A DNA stretch of 19,692 bases from Pseudoneurospora amorphoporcata. Its lineage: Eukaryota; Ascomycota; Sordariomycetes; Sordariales; Sordariaceae. Position 1 is the stretch's first letter; every line of letters begins with the position of its first letter. Position numbers and translations under genes: made by a program. Shown in pieces: positions 9,480 to 17,506 of the stretch. Below the pieces are notes generated by a model. The model searched no databases. It saw only the letters and a list, made by a program, of their open reading frames with translations, and was not told where the DNA came from. The stretch lies in contig MU859413.1 of the NCBI GenBank assembly GCA_033297205.1, positions 1-19,692 of the forward strand, in the 5' to 3' direction.

Positions 9480-11825
9480 ATGGTGCTTGCAGCTGCCCCT
9501 GCGGCTACGCAGACTTCGCTTGAAGGTATTATCACCCTCCTCCCACTTGAATCATCCACATGGCTTTGAAAGGCCACCCTTACTCTCTTTCACCTTATCC
9601 CGCCCTTCCTGTCCTTCCTCTTCCTCAAGCTCTTCTTGTCCGTCCCTTTCAGTACCTTTCAAACATTCCCAGCCAGTATCCTCGCCGCCTTGCTTTACCC
9701 TCGAACAGTATACTCAACATTTCTGTTCCCAGATCATTCTCACGCCTCGCGCTCCGAGCCCAATATTTCCGGGCCTCAGCCTTCGCCGCGTCAATATCCT
9801 ACCGATCTTACCAGTACGATCCCCGAAGAAGGCGATGAGACTGAGAGCGACGCTACCAATGAGCCTGCCACTCCTGTGAGCGGCCGTCAGTCCCAGGACT
9901 TCCACGAATCCCTCGTCGCTCCCGACGCTCATCCGAGCGACGACGACGACGTCATCTACGGATCCATTGTTGCGTCCGGCAAGCCCCGCGCCTCCTTCTC
10001 GGCTGCCTCTGCAGTTAGCTCGAAAAGCACACTTAACCTCAACTCCCATTATACTCCCGCTCCCCGGAAGAACTCCATTGCCGAGTCGACTGCCACCACC
10101 ACCGGCCGCCGATCAAACACTTTCAAACGCGCAATGTCCGGCATCTTCAGGCGCACGGCCTCGACGCTGGAGAGATCCGTACCCGGCCTGATGGATCACC
10201 ACGGAGATAGTGCGGTTCTAGACCCCCATCCTCACGACATGACTCAGCCACGAGATATTCCCGGCCGCCGTTTCTCTCTGGCCAGGAGTTCCAACACCAC
10301 GCGGTCAAACACACCTCCATCGCCCGGCTCACCGCTAGAGATGAGCATCATGTCCAAGGAACAAGCATCAAGTCCGACTGTCCCAAGTCCTGATGCCTTC
10401 TTCGACAAGAAGAAGAGGGCGACGACAGGCTTGGGCCTCCGATCACGCGCTATCAACTTCATTACCAACAATGCCTCGCACGACGAGGCGAAGCACATGC
10501 GCCGGCCCCTCCGTCGCCGTGCTAGCAGTTTCGATACCATGAAGCGCGAAAAGTCGGCAAAATCAAGCGCTGCCCACCCGCAGGTTGAGATGTCAAGAGC
10601 ACCGTGGGAAATTCCCGCTCCAACCGGCACCGGCTTGAAAGCCAGGCGTTTGAGCTTGAGCCTGCCCGACGACTTTACCGTCGATGTTGTCGATCTTCTG
10701 TCCGAATTCGAGTACCACAACAAACTCTTACGACGCCACGCCACCATCGGAAAGGGTGGATCAGCCAAGGTTACCCTCGTATCGCGGAAGGGGCAACCGG
10801 ACGAGATCTATGCTGTCAAGCAGTTCCGAGCAAAGTCGAGTTCAGAAACAACGGAAGAATACCGCAAGAAGATTTTGTCCGAATATACCGTTTCAAAAAG
10901 TCTTCACCACCCGAACATCGTCGAGACAATACGCCTATGTACCCACCATGGTCTATATAGCCACGTGATGGAGTATTGCTCCGAGGGCGATCTCTTTTCT
11001 TTGGTCCAGAAGAAGTATCTCATGTCAGAAGACAGGGAGAAGGACCGTCAGTGTCTCTTCAAACAGCTAGTACAAGCTGTCAACTACCTCCACTCGAATG
11101 GAATTGCGCATCGCGACATCAAGCTCGAAAACATTCTAATTACATCCGACAGCAAGCTCAAACTTGCCGATTTTGGCGTCTCGGAGGTGTTTAGCGGCAG
11201 ACACCCTGGAGAGAGGGAAGCCGGTGGTCAGTGTGGTCAGGGTATGGGAGAGGTGCGTCGCTGTGCCGGAGGCTATCTGGGCAGCTTGCCATATGTGCCC
11301 CCCGAGATTCTCGAGAAGGTCACCGACTACGATCCGCGCGCCGTTGACGTTTGGGGCGTTGCAGTCTGCATGCTCGCCATGACATTTGGCGGCTCCATTT
11401 GGAACCAGGCGACTCTAACTCCCTCCGACGGTTCCAAGCCGGATGTCTGCTACGTCCAACTAGCAGAAGGCTGGAGAAAGTGGAACGCGAAACATGCTGA
11501 TCAGACTGATCCAGTCCCTGCGGACACTGACATGCCACGCGCAAAGTTCATGGATTTTGCCGTTACTCACAACGGACTTCGTCGCCTCCTCCTCCAGATG
11601 CTTAACCCGAATCCCGACAAGCGCATCTCGATCACTGACGTCTTCAACAGCAGATTCGTCAAGAATATCGAGTGCTGCCAACTTGAAAGTTACGAGGATC
11701 CGTCCAAGACGATTGATGCCTCCAAGAAGGGATCCTCCGGCAAAGGCGCACCGCAAAAGATTTTCTGCCACAACCACCTGCCCCCCAAGGGACATCATAT
11801 TGCGGCTGTCATCGGCAGAACCTGA
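9480..11825 (+). CDS. SAT4/HAL4/NPR1-type serine/threonine protein kinase
   Basis: A predicted 712-residue kinase in two exons (9480-9525, 9733-11825). The start is an ATG in strong context (CCACCATGG). Exon 1 gives MVLAAAPAATQTSLE, and its last G joins AT of exon 2 to form Asp16. Residues 1-345 are Ser/Pro/basic-rich and probably disordered, with RRxS sites at Ser197, Ser280 and Ser323. The kinase domain spans about 350-655: glycine loop GKGGSAKV (355-362), Lys378, Glu399, HRD 475-477 with Lys479 and Asn482, DFG 495-497, DVWG from 554, and Arg646. The usual APE is PPE (538-540). The long activation segment containing GRHPGEREAGGQCG and the C-terminal HNHLPP (695-700) match the fungal halotolerance/nutrient-transporter kinase family, whose yeast members stabilise plasma-membrane transporters. 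All catalytic residues are present, so it should be active. The family assignment is firm; which yeast paralogue it matches is not. Confidence 0.93.
9526..9732 (+). other. Intron 1 of the kinase gene (207 bp)
   Basis: The donor GTATTA follows GAAG, and the acceptor TTCTGTTCCCAG lies in a pyrimidine-rich context. TACTCAACA about 20 nt upstream of the acceptor is a plausible branch site. Splicing keeps the frame and gives the sensible junction SLE-D-HSHASRSEPN. A second in-frame acceptor at 9671-9672 (CATTCCCAG) would add 20 hydrophobic residues, so alternative splicing is possible. I prefer the downstream site because the sequence before it (LLYPRTVYSTFLF) looks non-coding beside the polar N-terminus. 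Confidence 0.75.
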
Positions 11826-12710
11826 ATGATCAAAACCATTGTTGCTCAGGATAATCTAATTACGAATAATTTCTTCACCTTCCTCGACGCCATCAGAACA
11901 ACCATAGCAGCGACGCAATGCGTGCGCTTTTGTGTTGATTTTACATTGACCCTACCGGAGTTGACTACAGCTTGACGATTGGGCGCTCTCAGTATTTGAT
12001 TGAGGAGGAATGTTTTGCACATGCTTCATTTGGGTCAAAGAAGTTCTATACATGGGCGTTTGTGGGATTCAAATCAGCCATGTGCTGTTAATAGGGTGGT
12101 TTGGTATTATGGGTTTTGGTTTTTGGGCATGGCGGTTCTCTGTTGTCTTAGCTATTTGGAAGAACATTAAAGAGAGATTGGGGTTTGAGCGGTGCATCTT
12201 GGAGTGGGCAACGATCAGATGGGTTATCATGAGACAGCAAGCAGAGAGCATCATCCAGATATGAGGAAGCGGGAAGAACAAGCCCTTAATTGTGTCGAGC
12301 GTCGTATGCTGTGGATCAATCCTTAAGCTGCGAGAAGGCAATCAGGCGGAAGGAAAGAAAAAAGTTCAGATATCAATACACCCTCTGCATTTTCCCTATG
12401 AATATTTTGGTTATTAATTCACCTGTGCTGCATTCCCTGCTACGGACTTTTTCTTCGCTTTACCCGCTAACCACAGTAGGTACCTACCTCTCTATAGAGG
12501 AGTGGGAAGAAACAAAACGCGGGGGCCAGTCTCATTGGCCTTGAGCTCTACCGGGCCCTATGAGAGGTCTCAGTCATCCTTTATGATGCTGATTCTTTCT
12601 TGTGATTGTTGTTATTTTTAACGTTTACTTCCGCTTCCCTAAGGGCATGAGATGTTTTCTTGTGATTGTGTGACACTGGTTAATGACCTGGTTAGGTACT
12701 GATCGTTTCC
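11826..12710 (+). other. 3' flank of the kinase gene, no further gene
   Basis: Right after the TGA the sequence is A/T-rich, then T/G-rich between about 12,000 and 12,180, as is common for fungal 3' untranslated regions and polyadenylation zones. The open frames here (for example 12010-12264) are hydrophobic by chance of T-richness and show no motif. From about 12,590 runs of T and GTGATTG appear, just before the first transposon end. No terminator can be pinpointed. Confidence 0.45.
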
Positions 12711-13407
12711 TTGGGGGTTGTGGTGCGGCCTAGGACTCTTTCGTCAACCCCCTCTTATAAAAGAGGGGGAAAAAAAGTTATGGGACAATCTAAACCACCA
12801 ACCATATTTTTCACAAATAATTTTCTAAAATTCTGGCGAAAATTGGGAAGGTAGAAATAATGATAAAAAAGACGCTCTCAAAGTTGCATTTATGTTAGTT
12901 GGATGTAGAAGGAGAAATAAGAGAAAAGATCAAAATTATACCTTTGGCTACCATAGAAGCTCGCGAACATAGTAAACTACCTTCCCTCTTTAAGCGCCTG
13001 CATCTGAGCATATAGGTACAAGTAGTTAGTAGGATTAAGTCAGTTATTGTGCCTTCGAATGTGTATAAACTAATATTGAAGATAATATCCTTTAGTTTTT
13101 ATTAATTGAGTAGATAATTATATTTACTAGTATATGTTGGCTAACTAGGCTTCTTCTTAGTAGATTTCTGCTATATGCTCTGTACTGAAAGAGGGAAGGC
13201 AGTTTGCTAGTTTTGTAAGCTTTTACAGTATATGCTTTCAAATTTATCACACGCAATAGTTAGTAATCAACGTGTACTAATAGCTTTCTTAGTGTTTTAA
13301 AACTAATATAGATTGTCTTATGAATATCTCGCTGTCACATAATTTTTTTTTCCCTATTTAATGAGTACCTAGGGGGTTGAGAAAAGTCCCACCACCACAA
13401 CCCCCAA
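12711..13407. mobile_element. Foldback-type non-autonomous DNA element with imperfect TIRs
   Basis: The left end begins TTGGGGGTTGTGGTG and the right end is its exact reverse complement for 15 bp. Similarity continues inward for about 80 bp with indels: both arms share CAACCCCC, then an A-run, then TTATG-GACA. Each arm can also fold on itself; on the left, GGGGGTTG (12713-12720) pairs with CAACCCCC (12745-12752), and CCCCCTCTT with AAGAGGGGG lies at 12748-12769. There is no transposase. I found no clear target duplication. A MITE (12951-13228) is nested inside and a solo LTR interrupts the right edge, which fixes the order of events: this element came first. Confidence 0.7.
12951..13228. mobile_element. 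Degraded Tc1/mariner-like MITE (278 bp), nested
   Basis: It has 41-bp terminal inverted repeats, at 12951-12991 and 13188-13228, identical at 31 of 41 positions. The inner part CCTTCCCTCTTT is fully conserved, and most differences are C/T or G/A transitions, as RIP would produce. TA dinucleotides flank both ends (12949-12950 and 13229-13230), matching the Tc1/mariner/pogo target. The interior is AT-rich and has no coding capacity. The outer TIR sequence CCATAGAAGCTCGCGAA is related to that of the element at 14128-14449. Confidence 0.75.
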
Positions 13408-13500
13408 TGTTACGAACTTAAGCGAGTTCGCGGGCTAACCAGGCCTGGGAACACAAGCTGCCAAAGAAGGGTTAGGCTATACGACCATAGGCCCAGGGCA

Positions 13501-13645
13501 GGCTCACGATGCAAGGTAGGCTCACGGTCAGCACGAGTGAGCCAGGCTCACGATTGACAAAGTGAGCCGGGCTCACGATTGACAAAGTGAGCCGGGCTCA
13601 CGACAACAGAAGTGAGCCACGACCATGGAGGTGAGCTGGGCTCAC
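13501..13645. repeat. 25-bp-period palindrome array in the LTR U3
   Basis: GTGAGCC occurs at 13537, 13562, 13587 and 13612, and GGCTCAC at 13545, 13570 and 13595, each series spaced exactly 25 bp. Each pair forms the palindrome GTGAGCC-N-GGCTCAC. Neighbouring units are joined by ACGATTGACAAA or variants. Further copies of GGCTCAC stand at 13501 and 13519, and a diverged palindrome GTGAGCT-G-GGCTCAC at 13631-13645. The array lies 30-180 bp upstream of the TATA box, where LTR enhancers sit, so I read it as repeated binding sites for a dimeric factor. Confidence 0.85.
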
Positions 13646-13676
13646 CACATTACGAAGGAGCATCTGAAGCTTGCAG

Positions 13677-13683
13677 TATAAAG
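13677..13683 (+). promoter_or_regulatory. TATA box of the solo LTR
   Basis: TATAAAG stands after the palindrome array and before a unique segment of about 175 bp (R-U5). The spacing is that of a functional LTR promoter. If active, it would read toward 13,860 and beyond, into the next MITE. Confidence 0.6.
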
Positions 13684-13864
13684 GGACGACTGGAGAACTC
13701 AGATTGTCAGATAGTTCGCCAGTAGTCAATTGATCTTTATCACCGAGACCAGTATAACGATACCATACTTGTTGTGAACCTTTTGGCTTCACCGAACGAC
13801 TCTGATAGTTATTACCTTCAGCTATCCCACTTAGGCAGATCAGACTGCCGTTCGTCACACCCAA

Positions 13865-14125
13865 GTATCTTGTCCAAAATAAGACATGGCATGCAGCTAT
13901 TCACACCATCTCTACCTTAGGTATGCTATGAAGGTAATCCCCAAAGTCGAACGGCCCCCACTGACTTGTGCAGTGTGTGCATGGCCTTCGCTTACTTTGC
14001 CACTTTATCCCTCAGCTGTCGTCACAGTTCATACTCAGTTGTTCACCCACCCATTCGCCCGCTTTGGAAGAGTTGGGAAGTGAGCGTGCGCGCATGTCGT
14101 TCGTGATGAATGCGACTCCGAACAC
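13865..14125. other. Unique spacer between solo LTR and MITE
   Basis: About 260 bp of mixed composition. A 65-codon frame starts at an ATG at 13886, but it has no recognisable feature. The segment continues the host sequence interrupted by the LTR, since the foldback element would otherwise abut GTATCTTGTCC. No gene is called. Confidence 0.4.
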
Positions 14126-14127
14126 TA

Positions 14128-14449
14128 CCGTAGAAACTCGCGAAACTGGCAAAAAGCTTTTCCTGTTTTTCTGGCAGATGTAGGGCAGAAAAAGCAAGCG
14201 TATGTACTCCTGTGCAGCCGGTACAATACAGTATGGAACCTCGGCAGCCTAGGGTGCCTCTTGGTCCTACCTAGCAAAAAGCACAGTAGAAAAGGCCCAG
14301 TTAACAAACCCCCGACCAGAAATATTACTCCCTCACGTTAACTCACATACATTTACATATACAAGAAGCGGGCTAATCCTACCAGCTCCCTATATATATC
14401 TGCCAGAAAAACAGGAAAAGCTTTTTGCTAGTTTCGCGAGTTTCTACAG
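14128..14449. mobile_element. Tc1/mariner-like MITE (322 bp) with ~50-bp TIRs
   Basis: The left end CCGTAGAAACTCGCGAAACT is matched by the reverse complement of the right end, CTGTAGAAACTCGCGAAACT. The match runs about 50 bp with only two transitions, through AAAAAGCTTTTCCTG to TTTTTCTGGCAGAT. TA flanks both sides (14126-14127, 14450-14451). The interior of about 220 bp has no coding capacity. The nearly identical arms make this copy younger than its relative at 12951-13228. Mobilisation would need a transposase from elsewhere in the genome. Confidence 0.85.
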
Positions 14450-14451
14450 TA

Positions 14452-15119
14452 TACTTAACGTTACATGGATTCCTCTGCCATGCTTGGGTGAGTTAATAAT
14501 GGTAAAGGGTGCATGGATTAGGTACGATGCCTGTTTACCTGTCTGGCAGCTGCTTCTACATAGTGGTACATATCAGGTTGATGACCGAGCCTGCAGAGCG
14601 ATGGAGACGGCTTTGAATCCATCTGCAACCATCGTGATCTGGCTTTTTCCTTGAACGCGAGTCCCCTGGCCACTTCACATGGAGTTGACTGGACTTGGAG
14701 AGCGCACATATCATAGGCTACTGGAAGCCAAGAAAATGACTTGAACGCCCAGGGAAGGTCGAATGTAAATGCCGTTCGTTGTTTCTTGATGCTGGTTTTG
14801 ATTTCTCATGCCAACTCTTCGGGCGACATCTGTTATCGTATACTCTCAGGAGATCCGGTTTTAGGTTCCAAGGAAATCAGGCAGAATCTGTAAGCATACT
14901 GTAACATTCATGCCCACCAGAAATTGTATGCAAGACAGTGATTTTGAATATCTCCACCCTCCAACTCTTTCTATCGTACCCTATAACCTTCCTCATAACC
15001 TTCTCTCGTTCTTTTACCCTCTATAAAACTCGTTACTGTCAATATCGTAATACTTTCTAATATTGACTAAGTATAAATCTACGCGTTGGCATATTCTATC
15101 TCAACGTAGGCACTAGGAT
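14452..15119. other. Unique or unclassified sequence, becoming AT-rich
   Basis: The first part (to about 14,900) has ordinary composition and no credible gene. From about 14,940 it turns pyrimidine-rich and then AT-rich, with CTATAAAACTCG at about 15,020 resembling a TATA box or LTR U3/R junction. It may be the LTR or leader of the degraded element that follows, but I could not find matching LTR ends. Confidence 0.35.
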
Positions 15120-16035
15120 TTGGGAGCGGGTGCCAGCATCTCTAACACTCCCAGCACCAGCACCAGAAATCCCAGCTTAACTAGTACCAGCACCAGAAAT
15201 CCTAACTCAACCAACACCTCCTCCTCCTCCTTTGCCTCTATCGAATTAATAACGCGCTAAATGACGCTTTGGTCATAAGCTAAAATCTTACAGCAATAGG
15301 GTTATAAAGGAGGTATACAAGGAGAAGCCTAAGACTAGAGTAAAACGGTACTATATTAACCAATTTAAAATCTAAGTTAGTATCTAGTATTTTATTAAGA
15401 TTATATCGTAGTGGGGTAAATTAGTACTAATAGCTGTTATAGGTCTGGCGCTCAGAGGTAATGCCTAGCTCCCATGTGCCAGGCCTATGCTTGCCAGAGG
15501 TTCTTCAGACCGCCCAGCCCGGCTAGCCTTAGTTTGTTCAACATGCCTCGGGTCTGCAGTTTTAGCGTTTCTGATACCTTCGGTGCCGCACTTGTATTTA
15601 GCTGTTCTTTCCGAGGCTGTGCCTCTAGAACTCGCCTCTCCCCTTCTCCTTCGTCGAATATTACAGCTTTCACTAAGGCCTACCTGCGTGTTAACCTCGT
15701 AGAACCTCTACAATAGCGAGAGTAAATATTAACGTACCTTACGTAAACTAAAGTACCTTTTAAGGGCGAAGCTATTAATTAACGCCGTCCTAATTAACGC
15801 TATCGTCGTTGTAATAGCGCTCGCGACTACGATTAAAACTATGCTATCGATAGCCACCGCGATATTTACATACACAAAATTACTACCTTCTTTAAAATAC
15901 CACGGGCTGTGAAAGCGTGATCCTACAAGAGATACGACTGCAAGATTAGGAGGCACAATTCAAAGTAATATTAAGTATAAAGAGGAAAGGGAAAGTAAAC
16001 AACGAAGGCATCACAGATCTAGACATATAAGTTAG
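15120..16035 (+). pseudogene. RIP-degraded coding relic, probably of a transposon
   Basis: One plus-strand frame reads as protein-like over about 300 codons but is broken by roughly eleven TAA/TAG/TGA codons, many of which could come from CAA, CAG or TGG by C-to-T change. It starts with a Pro/Ala-rich repeat (APAPEIP, then VPAPEIL, then six prolines), continues with a Lys/Arg-rich stretch, then open runs at about 15450-15702 and 15733-15909, and ends at TAG 16033-16035. In 15720-15890 CpG is common while CpA and TpG are nearly absent and TpA is abundant, as RIP leaves behind. A minus-strand frame (15729-15956) is also open, so orientation is not certain. A retroelement gag-like protein is possible; I do not recognise the family. 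Confidence 0.4.
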
Positions 16036-16272
16036 ATCTGCCACTCGTTGCCTCCTTTCCTTTCCGGGAGCTCTAGATAAGATAAGGCCGTGGACCTTTC
16101 ATCCGATGTGTCACGGTTATGCAATTGACCCTGCGGCCAGTCCTCTAGTAACCAGTCCAGCTATGCCATGACACGGGCTACTATATAAAATTAATAAGAT
16201 AAGTAAGAAAAAATATTATTTAGTATAATTCGAAAGTGTAAAGTCCTATAGTTAAAGCTTAAATACTAATAA

Positions 16273-16747
16273 TTTAAAAAGAGCGACTCTACTCGCATGT
16301 TGATGAAACTCTATTCGCACGTGGATCTATTTTTACTTTTCTAACTATAACTTAGTCAAACCTTAGTGTATAAAACTAAAAGTAGTACCAAATTACTTGT
16401 CAATTTTTAACAGATTTTTGGAGGTATGTACTAAATTTATAACCTTAAGTATTACTTAAATACTACTTTTTTAGACTTTTAGATATTTAAGTTTCTTAAT
16501 TTTTTAGTTAGAAAAGCTTTTCTTCCTTACACTTTCTATGGGCTACTAAGCATATATAGTATTTTTAGAAGCCGTGTTGTATAAAGAAAAAAATAAGAAA
16601 AAATATCATATACTTTTCACCTCCTTATATAATTTTTAGTACCTTAAAAAGACATTAAACGTTACTTTTTCCTCAACGTGCGAATAGAGTTTTATCAACG
16701 TGCGAATAGAGTTTTATCAACGTGCGAGTAGAGTCTCTCTTTAAAAA
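16273..16747. mobile_element. Non-autonomous TIR element A (459 bp) with 8-bp target duplication
   Basis: The element proper is 16281-16739. Its ends GAGCGACTCTACTCGC and (reverse complement of the right end) GAGAGACTCTACTCGC match at 39 of the first 42 positions. It is flanked by the perfect duplication TTTAAAAA (16273-16280, 16740-16747). The right end holds three tandem 22-bp units, two beginning CAACGTGCGAATAGAG (16674, 16696) and one CAACGTGCGAGTAGAG (16718); the left end holds two in inverse orientation. Such subterminal repeats are typical transposase-binding sites. The interior is very AT-rich and non-coding. The 8-bp duplication fits hAT (nTnnnnAn) and also some MULEs; the terminal GAG and long arms lean to MULE. 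Confidence 0.82.
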
Positions 16748-17506
16748 AGAGAAGCGCTACTCGCACGTTGGCAAAACTCTACTCGCACGTGGATCCACAT
16801 TTTTTTCCCATACATAACCCGAACCCGCTCGAAGTCTGCCATAGCAGATGTATTCTTTCATAAATTTCGCTAAGCACATCTAGGCATTTCAATCTTTCAA
16901 GGTTGCCATGCCATGCCAAGCCCAGATTCTAGACTGCAGCATACGCACTCCTAGATTTGTACCTAGACCTAGTTCTTACAGGTCATTTATATAGCGGTCT
17001 TACAGGGCACTTAGCGGCACGGTCGCATGCGCCCGTCGGCTGGGTCACTACATCAGTCATGTACATTGCAATTAGCTAGGGAAACGCACAGAAAAATGAT
17101 GGATCATTTCGTACCATCGACAGATGCTAGCGCTTTATTTACTTAATAATATCTAATAATGCGCGACGTAGTGGATTGAAGGATTACAATGTGGTGATGT
17201 ATGCGATGGTGGTTTAGTAAAGGAAGTAGTGCGACAAGGCATTAGTGCTAGTGTCAGAAAATCACGAGTTAGACTGCCCAGTCTGGGCTGGTCTGGGCGC
17301 CCAGACCAGGGTGGCCAGTGCAGTACGACTGCAAGGGTCTGAACGTGTACTGGGCTGAAATCTGGGAGCTTGGCGGGCACGGTACAACCTAGATGGGTGT
17401 GGGACCATAGCAGGTCGCCAGGGTTCAGGTTATGTATGGGAAAAAAATGTAGATCCACGTGCGAGTAGAGTTTTGCCAACGTGCGAGTAGCGCTTCTCTT
17501 AAAAAA
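16741..17506. mobile_element. Non-autonomous TIR element B (750 bp) with 78-bp TIRs
   Basis: The element proper is 16749-17498. Its inverted repeats, 16749-16826 and 17421-17498, differ at two of 78 positions, both C/T. They begin GAGAAGCGCTACTCGCACGT and contain the same 22-bp-spaced ACTCGCACGT units as element A. The flanking duplication TTAAAAAA (16741-16748, 17499-17506) is perfect. The interior has mixed composition and no transposase-like frame; a 108-codon minus-strand frame (17153-17479) runs into the right TIR and shows no motif. The GC-richer interior and near-identical arms show that it is younger and less RIP-affected than element A, into whose right target duplication it inserted. 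Confidence 0.88.
17288..17309. repeat. 22-bp perfect palindrome inside element B
   Basis: Centred between 17298 and 17299, the half-site CTGGTCTGGGC is followed directly by its reverse complement. Weaker outer complementarity (ACTGC near 17272 with GCAGT near 17321) could extend it to a larger cruciform or hairpin. Its position well inside the element, not at an end, argues against a role as a terminus. Confidence 0.8.

Larger units (their letters stand above)
13408..13859. mobile_element. Solo LTR of a Gypsy-like retrotransposon (452 bp)
   Basis: It begins TGTTACGAAC and ends GTTCGTCACA, so it has TG...CA termini with a 9/10 inverted match. It is flanked by the perfect 5-bp duplication CCCAA (13403-13407 and 13860-13864). 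That combination is diagnostic of an LTR left after recombination between the two LTRs of a full element. Inside, in plus orientation, are a palindrome array (U3) and a TATAAAG box at 13677, so transcription would start at about 13705. The terminal pattern and 5-bp duplication favour a Gypsy-type element, but without internal sequence the superfamily is inference. It is inserted at the right TIR of the foldback element. Confidence 0.88.

Noticed and set aside
9636..9734. Met at 9636 as the kinase start
   Set aside because: Its first about 33 codons lie in a pyrimidine-rich stretch best explained as intron; the ATG at 9480 has better context and splices in frame.
12010..12264. 84-codon hydrophobic open frame after the kinase
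   Set aside because: It lies in the T/G-rich 3' flank; hydrophobicity follows from composition, and an antisense frame of similar size overlaps it.
13501..13645. CRISPR-like regularly spaced repeats
   Set aside because: The units are tandem palindromes with 25-bp period inside an LTR of a eukaryote, without variable spacers or cas genes.
16109..16172. Short inverted TGTCA/TGACA pair, considered as a small MITE or LTR
   Set aside because: Arms match only patchily beyond 5 bp, and there is no flanking duplication.
17153..17479. 108-codon minus-strand frame inside element B, considered as a transposase remnant
   Set aside because: It includes the right TIR and the palindrome, has no catalytic motif, and is too short.
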